Shown here: piece by piece, positions 25,255 to 35,100 of the stretch
Numbering within the stretch: the first letter of the stretch is position 1
How the letters are laid out: each line of letters starts with the position of its first letter
NCBI GenBank assembly: GCA_900110395.1
Contig: FODP01000010.1
Location: 124,001 to 188,000 of the forward strand
Direction of reading: 5' to 3'
Length of the DNA stretch: 64,000 bases
Source of the DNA: Rhodospirillales bacterium URHD0017
Lineage (GTDB): Bacteria; Pseudomonadota; Alphaproteobacteria; Reyranellales; Reyranellaceae
The notes under the pieces: generated by a model
Told to the model about the DNA's origin: nothing
Databases searched by the model: none
What the model saw: only the letters and a program-made list of their open reading frames with translations
Made by a program: the position numbers and the translations under genes

Positions 25255-25641
25255 ATGAAGAGTCAGCGACTTCTCATCGCCCTCACTGTTCTCAATCTCG
25301 GGCTCCTGGTGTTTCTGCTGGCCGAGGTGAATGGCGCCGGATCGGTGCTGCGAGGGCGCGCGCTCGAGATCACCGACGACGAGGGAAGAACGCGAGCAAG
25401 CATCAAGGTCTACCCGGCATCCGTCTTGCCGGACGGCACGACTTACCCCGAGACGGTGCTGCTTCGCCTGATCAACTCCCAAGGGACGCCCAACGTAAAG
25501 CTCGCTGCCACGGAGGATGGTTCGGCACTGGTTCTCTCCGGTGAGGCCAACCCGACCCATGTTCAGATCTTGGCGCGAGGCACGACCTCTTCCTTGAAGT
25601 TGACCAACAAGGACGGACAGCAACACTCCATCGCCCCGTAA
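25255..25641 (+). CDS. small exported or membrane-anchored protein of unknown function
   Basis: A 128-residue protein beginning MKSQRLLIALTVLNLGLLVF, a hydrophobic anchor or signal, followed by a compact beta-rich domain of short strands (ALEITDDEGRTRASIKVYP, LLRLINSQGTPNVKLAATEDG, LVLSGEANPTHVQILARG). The strand pattern with repeated D/N-E/Q-G turns is seen in small periplasmic proteins of unknown role. GGGAGGAAGG lies upstream of the ATG. It is convergent with the PRPP-synthetase-like gene. No family name can be given. Confidence 0.6.
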   Translation: MKSQRLLIALTVLNLGLLVFLLAEVNGAGSVLRGRALEITDDEGRTRASIKVYPASVLPDGTTYPETVLLRLINSQGTPNVKLAATEDGSALVLSGEANPTHVQILARGTTSSLKLTNKDGQQHSIAP

Positions 25642-25667
25642 GGCTATGCGGATTCCGCTTCCAGCCT

Positions 25668-26651
25668 TCAAGCCCGCAGCGCCGGCCTGGCATTGTCTTG
25701 GGTCGTCGGTTCCGAATGGAACAGGGCACTGACGGATTCGCCGGTGTTGATCCGGCGCATGGCTTCAGCCAGGGCCGGCGCGATCGACAATACCGTCAGC
25801 TTCGGCACCCGCTTCTCCGCGGGAATGGGCACGGTGTCCGTGCAGACGATTTCGAGCACGTCCGGCTCCGCGGCAAGGCGCTGGGTGGCGGAGCCCCCGA
25901 AAATCCCGTGCGTGCAGGCGATCCGAATGGAGCGGGCCTTGTGCTCGCGTAAATGCCGAAGCAATTCCAGGATCGATCCGCCGCTGACGATCTCATCGTC
26001 GAGAACGATGACGTCGCGGTCGCGGACATCGCCGATCAACATCGAAATCCTGACCTGCGTGTCGCTCAGCCGTTCCTTCGCCCCCGCGGCCATCGGCACT
26101 CCTAGCCGCTTGGCGAAGGCCGCGGCGCTCTTGGCATTCCCGAGATCGGGCGACACCACGACTCCGTTGGCCAGATCGTAACGCTGGAAATGTCGCGCGA
26201 GTTCGCCGAGCGCATGCAGATGATCGACGGGGACGCTGAAGAAGCCGTGAACCTGCGGGGAATGAAGCGTCATCGTCAGGACCCGATTGGCGCCCGCGGT
26301 CGCCAGCAGGTCGGCGACCAGGCGGCCACCGATCGAAATACGCGGCGCATCCTTCTTGTCGGACCGCGCATAGGCGTAGTGCGGGATCACGGCCGTGATC
26401 CGCGAGGCCGAGGCGCCTCGGGCGGCATCGAGCATCAACAGGAGTTCGACCAGATGATCCTGCACGGGCGAGCTCAGCGGCTGAATGAGAAAGACATCCT
26501 GCTCGCGGCAATTGGCCTGCAGCTGCACCTCGATGCAGTCGTTCGAAAATCGCCTCAGCCTGGTCGGCAGCAACGGAACGTGAAGCTTCGCGCAGATCTC
26601 TTCAGCCAATGCGGGATGGGCACTACCACTGAAGATGGCGATCGGACTCAA
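25668..26651 (-). CDS. ribose-phosphate pyrophosphokinase-like protein
   Basis: About 327 residues of the Prs fold: an N-terminal half starting SPIAIFSGSAHPALAEEIC with the flexible-loop equivalent YAYARSDKKDAPRISI, and a C-terminal half with VVSPDLGNAKSAAAFAKRLG and the PRPP loop VIVLDDEIVSGGSI. The loop has E where classical enzymes have D-D-x-x-x-T-x-x-T, and lacks the two threonines, so it is a divergent paralogue rather than the housekeeping enzyme. The start is probably the TTG at 26651, preceded by GAGGGGGA; upstream codons in the frame look unrelated. It may make PRPP or a related diphosphate. Confidence 0.72.
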   Translation of the reverse strand: MSPIAIFSGSAHPALAEEICAKLHVPLLPTRLRRFSNDCIEVQLQANCREQDVFLIQPLSSPVQDHLVELLLMLDAARGASASRITAVIPHYAYARSDKKDAPRISIGGRLVADLLATAGANRVLTMTLHSPQVHGFFSVPVDHLHALGELARHFQRYDLANGVVVSPDLGNAKSAAAFAKRLGVPMAAGAKERLSDTQVRISMLIGDVRDRDVIVLDDEIVSGGSILELLRHLREHKARSIRIACTHGIFGGSATQRLAAEPDVLEIVCTDTVPIPAEKRVPKLTVLSIAPALAEAMRRINTGESVSALFHSEPTTQDNARPALRA

Positions 26652-26812
26652 AACAGGGTCCCCCTCGCGCCGGTTTGGGCGGCTTCGCGCGCAGCTTATG
26701 GCAGACCGGCCACCGCCGATCAACGCCCGAGCGCTATGCGGACTCAAAGGCTGGCCGGATGCCTCCACTGCGGCTATGGGTCGAGCCTCGCAGCAGGGAT
26801 CTCACCCGAAAG

Positions 26813-27985
26813 ATGCTTCCGCTCTCCGACACCTTCGTCCTCGACCTCACACAAGTCATCGCCGGCCCCACCGCCGGCCAGATCCTGGGCGACATGGGCG
26901 CCGACGTGATCAAGGTAGAGCCGCTCCACGGCGAGCATTTCCGGCCGCACTTCGGCGGCGCCTGGGTGCCGTCGATGAACCGCAACAAGCGCGGGCTGGC
27001 CGTCGACCTGCGCACCGAGGGCGGGCGCGAGGTCCTGATGCGGCTGGCGCGCAAGGCCGACGTCTTCATGGAGGCCTTCACGCCAGGCGTGATCGATAAG
27101 CTGGGCTTCGGCTGGGACAAGCTCAGCCAGGAGAATCCGCGGCTGATCTACGCCTCGATCTCGGGCTACGGCCAGACCGGCCCCTACTCCAGCCGCGCCG
27201 GCTACGATCCCTGCATTCAGGCCGAGATCGGCCTGATGGATGCGACCGGCCCCGACGGCGGCGAGATGTGCCGCGTCGGCACCGCGGCGATCGACTACTC
27301 GACCGGTTCGTTCTGCGCCGCCGGCATCGCCTTCGCCCTGCTGGCGCGTCACAAGACCGGCCGCGGCCAGCGGCTCGACCTGTCGCTGTTCGATGTCGGC
27401 ATGCACCTGATGAGCCACTGGATCACCAACCACGGGCTGACCGGCGAGGATCCCATCCGCATGGGCACCTCGAACTCGATCATCTGCCCCTTGCGCGTGT
27501 TCCCCACCAAGACCCAGCCGATCTTCGTCGCCGGCACCAACGACGCCTTCTGGAAGATTTTCTGCACCGCGCTCGGCAAGCAGGACTGGCTGGCCGACAC
27601 GCGCTTTGCCAGCAATGCCGATCGCGTCGCCAACCGCGCCATCCTCGAGCCGCTGATTGAGGCGTATTTCCTGAAACATACCTGCGAGGAGCTCTTGGAC
27701 AAGCTGATCCCCGCCGGCATGGCCTGCTCGGCTGCCTACCGGATCAGCGAAGCCATGGTGAGCCCGCACGCCAAGGCGCGCGGCAGCGTGCTGGAGATCG
27801 ACTATCCCGGCGTCGGGCCGGTGAAGTCGGCCAACAATCCCATAAAGCTGTCCGAGGCGCCGGTCGAGACGCGACGCAAGTCGCCGATGCTGGGCGAGCA
27901 TACGGTCGAGATCATGCGTGAAGTGGGCTATAGCGACAGCGAGATCGCCAACCTCAAGAAAGCCAAGGCCATCGCCACGCCATGA
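26813..27985 (+). CDS. CaiB/BaiF-family CoA transferase
   Basis: A 390-residue class III CoA transferase. The start DTFVLDLTQVIAGPTAGQIL and then DMGADVIKVEPLHGEHFRP is the family's N-terminal fold; NRNKRGLAVDLRTEGGRE follows, and the catalytic aspartate is expected in AGYDPCIQAEIG. It would move CoA between two carboxylic acids. The ATG at 26813 gives the standard start; earlier codons in the frame extend into the divergent neighbour. It overlaps the deacetylase gene by four bases, so the two are co-translated. Confidence 0.87.
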   Translation: MLPLSDTFVLDLTQVIAGPTAGQILGDMGADVIKVEPLHGEHFRPHFGGAWVPSMNRNKRGLAVDLRTEGGREVLMRLARKADVFMEAFTPGVIDKLGFGWDKLSQENPRLIYASISGYGQTGPYSSRAGYDPCIQAEIGLMDATGPDGGEMCRVGTAAIDYSTGSFCAAGIAFALLARHKTGRGQRLDLSLFDVGMHLMSHWITNHGLTGEDPIRMGTSNSIICPLRVFPTKTQPIFVAGTNDAFWKIFCTALGKQDWLADTRFASNADRVANRAILEPLIEAYFLKHTCEELLDKLIPAGMACSAAYRISEAMVSPHAKARGSVLEIDYPGVGPVKSANNPIKLSEAPVETRRKSPMLGEHTVEIMREVGYSDSEIANLKKAKAIATP

Positions 27986-29010
27986 AGATCGTCTATTCCG
28001 ACAAGCACGCCCAGCATGACCCGCAAACCTTCTTCGTGCGCGGCGTCAAGCAGCGCAGCGCCGAGCAGCCCGAGCGCGCCGAGCGCCTGCTGGCCGCAGC
28101 GAAGGACGCGGGTCACCAGGTCGTGGCGCCCGATGGGCACGGCTCGAAGCCGGCGGAAAGCGTGCACACGCCCGAATATCTCGAGTTCCTCAAGACCATC
28201 GCGCGCGACTGGGCGAAGCTGCCCAACACCTCGGCCGAGGTCGTGCCCAATGTCCATCCGGCGCGCTATCCCGCGACGTATCCCAAGGCGCTGGCCGGCC
28301 GCGCCGGCTGGCATCAGGTCGACCTCGCCTGCCCGATCGGACCGCACACCTGGGATGCCGCGCTTGCCGCCAGCGAAGCGGCGGCGACCGCCGCCGACCT
28401 GGTGCTCGGCGGCGCGCGCGAGGCCTATGCCCTCTGCCGGCCGCCCGGCCATCACGCTTATGCCGACATGGCGGGTGGCTTCTGTTTCCTGAACAACACC
28501 GCCATCGCCGCCCAGCGCCTGCGCGAGAAGCATCAGCGCGTGGCCGTGCTCGATGTCGACGTCCATCACGGCAACGGCACGCAAGGCATCTTCTTCGAGC
28601 GCGACGACGTGCTGACGGTCTCGATCCATGCCGATCCCGACAACTACTATCCCTACTTCTGGGGACACGCCCACGAGACCGGAGTCGGCAAGGGCCACGG
28701 CTTCAACCTGAACTTGCCGTTGCCGCTCGGATCGGGCGACGCGCCATGGCTCGCCGCGGGCGACAAGGCGCTGGCGCGGATCCAAGAGTTCGCCCCGACG
28801 GCGCTGGTCGTCGCCCTGGGCCTCGACGCCAGCGAAAGCGATCCGCTGCAAGGCCTGAAAGTGACCGGCGGCGGCTTCCGCGCCATGGCCGCGAAGATCG
28901 CCAGCCTCGGCCTGCCGACGGTGCTGGTGCAGGAAGGCGGCTATCTCAGCGACGATCTGGGGCGAAATCTCGTGCAGTTCCTGAGCGGCTTCGAGAAGGG
29001 CCGCTCATAA
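27982..29010 (+). CDS. histone-deacetylase-like enzyme, probable acetylpolyamine deacetylase
   Basis: A 342-residue arginase/deacetylase-fold protein. The catalytic pair is in RPPGHHAYADMAGGFCF, the zinc ligands in LDVDVHHGNGTQ and GLDASESDPLQG, and the C-terminal glycine-rich turn in VQEGGYLSDDLG. The N-terminal extension SDKHAQHDPQTFFVRGVKQ is typical of the bacterial acetylpolyamine amidohydrolase branch, whose substrates are acetylated putrescine, cadaverine or spermidine. It overlaps the CoA-transferase stop by ATGA. A REP-like hairpin begins two bases after its stop. Confidence 0.85.
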   Translation: MKIVYSDKHAQHDPQTFFVRGVKQRSAEQPERAERLLAAAKDAGHQVVAPDGHGSKPAESVHTPEYLEFLKTIARDWAKLPNTSAEVVPNVHPARYPATYPKALAGRAGWHQVDLACPIGPHTWDAALAASEAAATAADLVLGGAREAYALCRPPGHHAYADMAGGFCFLNNTAIAAQRLREKHQRVAVLDVDVHHGNGTQGIFFERDDVLTVSIHADPDNYYPYFWGHAHETGVGKGHGFNLNLPLPLGSGDAPWLAAGDKALARIQEFAPTALVVALGLDASESDPLQGLKVTGGGFRAMAAKIASLGLPTVLVQEGGYLSDDLGRNLVQFLSGFEKGRS

Positions 29011-29011
29011 C

Positions 29012-29069
29012 GGGAGCGCGGGCCTCCGGCCCGCTCATGACCATGAGCGGACCAGAGGTCCGCGCTCCC
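29012..29069. repeat. REP-like inverted repeat after the deacetylase gene
   Basis: 28-bp arms (29012-29039 and 29042-29069) with a two-base loop and three mismatches, all G/T changes that would still pair in RNA. The arm GGGAGCGCGGACC followed by TCCGCTCATG is the same as in the element at 61811-61869, so the two belong to one dispersed family. Confidence 0.82.
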
Positions 29070-29137
29070 AGCATGACTTCGCTCTCCTTGCAGCGCGTGG
29101 CATAGTCCACGCCACATCACCAACCGCGGAGCCGTGC

Positions 29138-30856
29138 ATGCCGACCGTTGCCGATCTGATGGCCCAAACGCTGACCGTTGCTGGTGTGAAGCGGATCTAC
29201 GGCGTGGTCGGCGATTCGCTGAACGGCTTCACCGATTCCCTGCGCAAGCAGAAGAAGATCGACTGGGTCCACATGCGCCACGAGGAGGCCGCAGCCTTCG
29301 CCGCCGGCGCCGAGGCCCATCTCACCGGCGAGCTCGCAGTCTGTGCCGGCAGCTGCGGGCCGGGCAACCTGCACCTGATCAACGGCCTGTTCGACTGCCA
29401 GCGCAGCCGCGTGCCGGTTGTCGCCATCGCGGCCCACATCCCCAGTGCGGAGATCGGCGGCTCCTACTTCCAGGAGACGCATCCCGAGCAGCTCTTCGCC
29501 GAGTGCGCGCACTATGTCGAGCTGGTCTCCCAGGTCGAGCAGATGCCGCGCATCCTCGAGAAGGCGATCCGCATCGCCGTCGCCCGGCGCGGCGTGGCCG
29601 TCATCGTGATCCCGGGCGACGTCGCGCTGCAGTCGACCGACGCCAAGGCCGCCACGTGGCTGGCGCCCAAGCCGCCGGTGGTGATGCCGCCGGAGGCCGA
29701 CATCGATGCGCTGGCCAAGATCCTGAACGACGGCGAACGCATCACCCTGATGTGCGGCGCAGGCTGTGCCGGCGCCCATGCCGAGATCGTCAAGCTCGCG
29801 GGCGTCCTCAATGCACCGATCGTGCATTCCCTGCGCGGCAAGGAGCATGTCGAGTACGACAATCCGTTCGACGTCGGCATGACCGGCCTGATCGGTTTCT
29901 CCTCGGGCTATGCCGCCATGAAGGCGTGCGACACGCTGCTGCTGCTGGGCTGCGACTTCCCCTACCGGCAATTCTATCCCGAGGGCGCCACGGTGGCGCA
30001 GGTCGACATTCGCGCCGAGAGCCTGGGCAACCGCTGCCACCTATCGCTGGGCGTGGTGGGCGACGTTCTGGCGACGGTGATCGCGCTGTTGCCCAGGCTC
30101 AAGAAGAAATCGGACTCGAAGTTTCTCGACGCGGCGCGCGCCCACTACGCCAAGGCGCGCGAGGATCTCGACAAGCTGGCCGAGGGCAAGCCGGGCGGCA
30201 AGGTCATCCATCCGCAGTATGTCGCGCGGTTGCTGAGCGAGCTTGCCAGCGACGACGCCGTCTTCACCTGCGACGTCGGCACTCAGACGGTGTGGGCGGC
30301 GCGCTACCTGAAAATGAACGGCAAGCGCCGCCTGATCGGTTCGTTCAACCACGGCTCGATGGCCAATGCGCTGCTGCAGGCGATCGGCGCCCAGGCGACC
30401 TTTCCCAAGCGACAGGTCGTGTCGATGTCGGGCGACGGCGGCTTCTCGATGATGATGGGCGACTTCATCAGCCTCTCCCAGCTCGGCCTGCCGGTGAAGG
30501 TGGTGGTGCTGAACAACGGCACCCTTGGCTTCGTCGAGATGGAGATGAAGGCGAGCGGCTTTCTCGACGTGGGCTGCGAGCTGAAGAACCCCAACTTCGC
30601 CGCCATGGCGGAGGCGATGGGCATCAAGGGCGTGCGCGTCGAGGCGCCGGGAGATCTCGAAGGCGCGTTGCGTACTGCGCTGGCGCACGACGGGCCGGCG
30701 CTGGTCGACGTGGTGAGCGCACGCCAGGAGCTCGCCATGCCGCCCAAGGCCACGCTCGGGCAGGCCCTGAACTTCAACCTGTTCCTGCTTAAGGCGGTGA
30801 TGGACGGCCGCGCCGCCCAGGTGGTCGACCTGGCGCGCGTCAATCTCAGGATCTGA
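29138..30856 (+). CDS. poxB: pyruvate:quinone oxidoreductase (PoxB-like)
   Basis: A 572-residue thiamine-diphosphate enzyme. The N-terminal Pyr domain carries HMRHEEAAAFAAGAEAHL (activating glutamate), the middle FAD-binding part runs about 190-335, and the C-terminal domain has the thiamine motif GDGGFSMMMGDF ending with the NN of VLNNGTLGF. The sequence start YGVVGDSLNGFTDSL is typical of PoxB, and the C-terminus LFLLKAVMDGRAAQVVDLA matches the lipid-binding tail. It would oxidise pyruvate to acetate and CO2 with reduction of ubiquinone at the membrane. It stands alone between a REP element and a convergent regulator gene. Confidence 0.88.
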   Translation: MPTVADLMAQTLTVAGVKRIYGVVGDSLNGFTDSLRKQKKIDWVHMRHEEAAAFAAGAEAHLTGELAVCAGSCGPGNLHLINGLFDCQRSRVPVVAIAAHIPSAEIGGSYFQETHPEQLFAECAHYVELVSQVEQMPRILEKAIRIAVARRGVAVIVIPGDVALQSTDAKAATWLAPKPPVVMPPEADIDALAKILNDGERITLMCGAGCAGAHAEIVKLAGVLNAPIVHSLRGKEHVEYDNPFDVGMTGLIGFSSGYAAMKACDTLLLLGCDFPYRQFYPEGATVAQVDIRAESLGNRCHLSLGVVGDVLATVIALLPRLKKKSDSKFLDAARAHYAKAREDLDKLAEGKPGGKVIHPQYVARLLSELASDDAVFTCDVGTQTVWAARYLKMNGKRRLIGSFNHGSMANALLQAIGAQATFPKRQVVSMSGDGGFSMMMGDFISLSQLGLPVKVVVLNNGTLGFVEMEMKASGFLDVGCELKNPNFAAMAEAMGIKGVRVEAPGDLEGALRTALAHDGPALVDVVSARQELAMPPKATLGQALNFNLFLLKAVMDGRAAQVVDLARVNLRI

Positions 30857-30864
30857 AGGTCAAA

Positions 30865-31602
30865 TCAGGAAGACGCCTTTGCCGTCGGGGCGTAATGCTG
30901 TCCCGAGATAAGGTCATCTTCCGCCCTTATCGTGACCGACAAGGCCAGTTCGGTCCTGCTGCGGAGATGTAGTTTTTCGTAGATGTGATGCAAGTGCATC
31001 TTCACGGTACCCTCGGACACATGAAGCTCGCGGGCGATTTGTTTGTTGTGCAAGCCTCGAGAGATGAGGTTGGCGATGTCAGCTTCTCGCCTCGTCAGCC
31101 TGCTTGCAATCTGCGCAGTTCGCTCTGCCAACGCCAGATGCCGCAACAGGTTGGGATCCACCCACCTCCGTCCATCGCATACGCTTTCGACACACTGGAG
31201 CAAGCTGGAAGCGCATGCTGCCCCCAACAGGATCCCTTCCACGTCAAGCTCTAGCAGAGACGCTGCCGTGATCGCGTCGCGTTCATCCAGCATAAGGATG
31301 ATCGACATGGAACGATGGTCGGCGCGTAGTTGGGAGATCAGTCCGGCGGCCTCGCGCCTAACCAAGTTGAGCAGGAGAGTATCCGGCCGATTTGACGTCA
31401 AGGAGAGCAGCAAGTCATCCCAGCATGTGCAACGGGCGAGAACGCGATGACCGCCCGCCAGCAAGAGAGCTTCTATTCCCGCGGCTGTAAATTCCTGCTG
31501 CGTGGCGATGACGAGCTTGGCTGGCCCCACCCACTTGGCGCCGGATTTGGAGCCTACCCGGGCCCCGTTGAGACGAGTCGTGCCAGCGATCCCCGTGCTC
31601 AT
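30865..31602 (-). CDS. LuxR/NarL-family regulator with degenerate receiver domain
   Basis: A 245-residue protein. The C-terminal helix-turn-helix is intact: LTRREADIANLISRGLHNKQIARELHVSEGTVKMHLHHIYEKL. The N-terminal receiver-like domain has lost its key residues: the acidic pocket reads IATQQEF, the phospho-acceptor position is Asn in RPDTLLLNLVR, and the conserved lysine region reads GILLGAAC. It therefore cannot be phosphorylated in the usual way. The ATG at 31602 is chosen for the strong GGGGAGGTGGAC upstream. It is divergent from the type I secreted protein and faces the repeat array, which makes it the likely regulator of that locus. Confidence 0.8.
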   Translation of the reverse strand: MSTGIAGTTRLNGARVGSKSGAKWVGPAKLVIATQQEFTAAGIEALLLAGGHRVLARCTCWDDLLLSLTSNRPDTLLLNLVRREAAGLISQLRADHRSMSIILMLDERDAITAASLLELDVEGILLGAACASSLLQCVESVCDGRRWVDPNLLRHLALAERTAQIASRLTRREADIANLISRGLHNKQIARELHVSEGTVKMHLHHIYEKLHLRSRTELALSVTIRAEDDLISGQHYAPTAKASS

Positions 31603-31639
31603 GTCCACCTCCCCAGGATGGCCCATCGCTCGTCTTGAC

Positions 31640-31658
31640 CAAGATGCAGACCATCTTG
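31640..31658. promoter_or_regulatory. inverted repeat upstream of the LuxR-family gene
   Basis: A perfect palindrome CAAGATG-N5-CATCTTG, 38 bases above the regulator start codon. Position and symmetry suggest an autoregulatory binding site for a dimer. Confidence 0.4.
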
Positions 31659-31956
31659 TCGTGGAATTGCATTCGAGCGGGATTTGGCTTGCCTAGCCGT
31701 CCTCCCATCTCACGCTCCTATTCACAACCCACGAAGCGAATTTCACATTAGTAACAAAAATTTTCACTCGGCATCACAAAATCGCCGCTTTCGTTCCCTC
31801 CGCCACAGCTTTGCCACAAGAGCCAACGGAACGCTTGTGTGCGAAGGCGACGACGACTCCCTTGGGTCGCCACAGCAGGTCCTCAGGTGGCAACGCCCGG
31901 GCGTTGCATGTGCTGCCAGACAATCAACCGGCGGCCCTTGGCCGCTCGCTTGGCCT

Positions 31957-32021
31957 CTATCCAACGATAGCTATCGAGCTATCCAACGATAACTATCGAA
32001 GGAAACTTCGATCCCTATCGA
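31957..32021. promoter_or_regulatory. 22-bp-periodic direct repeats upstream of the secreted-protein gene
   Basis: CTATCGA occurs at 31971, 31993 and 32015, exactly 22 bases apart, and CTATCCAACGATA occurs at 31957 and 31979, also 22 apart. The first unit contains the palindrome CGATAGCTATCG. The array ends about 160 bases above the start codon. Two-turn spacing places all copies on one face of the helix, as expected for cooperative activator binding. Confidence 0.6.
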
Positions 32022-32182
32022 AGGGCAAATAGACGCGCGCGCGTGTCAGGCCGAAACAGGAAGCCTTCTGCGGCTTTTGGATCGCAGCGCCAGGAAGGCC
32101 GTAAAGACGGCTGCCGCCGCGGCCACGCTCTCCGCAGGAAACTCTAGACAACAGTCCCATTGGTGACTGGGGAGAATGATCC

Positions 32183-35100
32183 ATGGCACTCGACATCCAG
32201 ACGCAAGACATCATCATCGATGAGTCCACCGGCCTGCAGGACGATGACGTCAACCCGTCCCTTCCGCCGTTCGATACCAACACCACGGTGCAATATCTCC
32301 TGGGCCTCGACGATTCGGGCGGGCTGACCTCGCCGGAGGTCGCCTTCCAGTCCGACTTCGTGCAGGTCACGGCGAGCGCAGGGGAAACCATCACCTCGGT
32401 CGTTCTCTCCCAGAACCTCAATGGAACTCCGTTTTCCACCACCGTCGGCGTGAACAGCGGCATCCAGACGGTCGACGGCAACTTTGTCTGGCTGTTCCAA
32501 GATACAACCCACGCCAACGTCGTGATCGGCGTCATCGGCACTTCCGACGCGGCCACTATGCCCGCCCCAACCGATCCGCTCGCCTACTCGTTCGCGCTGA
32601 TCAACACCAGCGCTACCCATGCGGACCTGTACACGGTGCAATATGTGCCGTTGCTCCATCCGGATGCGACCAACCCGGACGACCGCATCGATCTGGCCAA
32701 TAAGGTGTTCGCCTCGGCCGCGGGGACCACCACGGTCAGTTTCTCGGGCCAGAACGCCGCGCCCGGCAATCATGATTTCTACGTGATCAATTCGACCACT
32801 GACGCTTCCAAGCAGGTCCTGGTGACAGGCTTCCTGGGGGCGAACAATGCCACCGCCAACGTGAGCACACAGGGCTTCGGCATCAACAACCAGAGCATTA
32901 ATCCGACCGAAACGCTCCAGGTCGATTTTGTGACCGGCGGTACCCTGCCCGCAGGTAGTGGCTCGCAAATCCAGTACGGCAGCCATCTCGACAATGTCAT
33001 GCAGGCCGGGTTCACGATCAACCAGATCACGCCTTCCAACCCGAATTTGCGGGTGGACATCACGATCAGAGCCCTCGACGTTACGGGCAACGAGCAAGGC
33101 TCGGACTTCTTTAACGGCAGCCCGACCACTGCCGCGCCCATTACCAGCCTCAAGTTGACCGGCCAATCGGGGCTTGCGTCCCCCATCATTGCCGATGGTA
33201 CCTATGATGTAGCGGGGAACGTTGACATCACCGTCAGCGGGATGGGGACCGGTGTCGTCACCATCACCGGGCTCGATAACATCACCACCGTCGATGTCAC
33301 CACCAGCAGCCAAATGGATCGGCTGACGGTTACGGGGGTCGATTCAAACGAAGGGCTCGACATCACCGAGGTCCATTTCACGTCGCAAACCCCCAACGCC
33401 CTCACCGAAGAGGTCGGCTCCTTCATCAACTTTGACGATGACGGTCCGAGCATTTCGACGACCGGCACGGAGCCGACGCTCATCGTCGACGAGACCGTGC
33501 TGGCGACCGACGCCAGCGCCAGCTTCGCCGCCAACTTCAGCTCGGCCTTCGGCGCCGACGGTGCCGGCACGCTGACCTACGCGCTGAGCGTGGTTGCGGG
33601 TCCCTCGGGTCTGGTCGACACCGCCACCAATCAGGCGGTCAACCTGTCGCTCAACGGTTCGGTCGTTGAAGGCCGCACCGCGGTCAGCAACGACCTGGTC
33701 TTCACGGTCAGCGTCGACGCTTCCGGCAATGTCACGCTTGATCAGCAGCGGGCGGTCGTGCATGCCGACCCGGACAATCCGGACGATGCCGCGACGCTGG
33801 CATCGGACGATCTGGTCAAGCTGACCGCGACCATCACCGACAAGGACGGCGACCATCAGTCGGCCAGTCTCAACATCGGCCAAAACCTCGTCTTCGAGGA
33901 CGACGGGCCGACGATCACCATCACCGGCGCGGAGCCGACGCTCACCGTCGACGAGACCGTGCTGGGGACCGACGCCACGCAGAGCTTTGTGGCCAACTTC
34001 AGCTCGGCCTTCGGCGCCGACGGGGCCGGCACCATCACCTATGCGCTGAGCGTGGTTGCGGGTGCGTCGGGCCTGGTCGACACCTTGACCAACGAGGTGG
34101 TCAATCTGTCAGTGAACGGTACGGTTGTCGAAGGCCGCACCGCTGTCACCAACGCCTTGGTCTTCACGGTCAGCGTCGACGCTTCCGGCAATGTCACGCT
34201 CGACCAGCAGCGGGCGGTCGTGCATGACCCCAATAACGGGCCGAACGACACCGAGACGTTGACGTCGGACGATCTTATCAAGTTGACGGCAACCATCACC
34301 GACAAGGACGGCGACCATCAGTCGGCTACCCTCAACATCGGCCAGAACCTCGTCTTCACGGACGACGCCCCGACGATCACGGCACCTTTCGACGCTGACC
34401 CTAGTCTTGCGGGTGTTCAATCGCCCGAGCAGCTGGGTAACGCGGTGGGCCAGACGGCCAGCGGGATCTTTGGCTACGACATCGGCTCTGACGCCCACTT
34501 GGCTGCGTTCTATGCGGGTGGGGGCTCTGACTTTGTCGATACCAACGGTGCCCTCGCAGGAGTGCAGATCAACCTGACGGGCACAGTTGACAACGCCCAG
34601 AACCCGAACATCACCAACGCCGTGGCGACGCTCGCGTCAGAGAGCCTTGCCTCCGCGTCCTTCGACTTCTCGTTCCATTACGACAAGGACCCGATCACAG
34701 CTGGTGTGCAGGACGCTACGGCGGGCGGCACTCTTGTCTTCGACAAGGCTGCCGACACCTATACGTTCACTTTGAATGACGTGATTGACGGGTTCAGCTT
34801 CAACGTGCTGCACACCAACGAGTTGATTGCCAAGGCACCTGCTGGCAACACGGGTCATCCCGAGATTGTCGCGGAGCAGCTGACTCCGAACAGCGATCCG
34901 AATCCGTTCTTCGTGCAGTTCACTGCAAACTCGACAACCAACTCCATCGGGTTCGGCTTCAACTCGACCGGCGACGGAGCGCCCAATGGACCACCGACGG
35001 ACACTGCGTTCACGCAGGGTGCTCACGACATGGTCACCAACGTCAACGAAGACTGGGTGTCTGCAACCCAGGCCACAAACGGGGTCGCTGGTGATACAAT

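Larger units (their letters stand above)
31603..32182. promoter_or_regulatory. 580-bp regulatory gap of the type I secretion locus
   Basis: No gene with support is present between the regulator and the secreted-protein gene. The gap holds an inverted repeat near the regulator, an AT-rich segment at about 31719-31800 (for example TTTCACATTAGTAACAAAAA) that stands out from the GC-rich surroundings, and the 22-bp-periodic array near 31957-32021. Short open frames here have no ribosome site or family resemblance. Confidence 0.6.

Noticed and set aside
31684..31992. Short open frames in the regulatory gap before the secreted-protein gene
   Set aside because: No ribosome site, no family resemblance, and they cover AT-rich promoter and repeat sequence.
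31957..32021. CRISPR array
   Set aside because: The 22-bp units are short, have no constant-length unique spacers, and lie in a promoter region with no cas gene.
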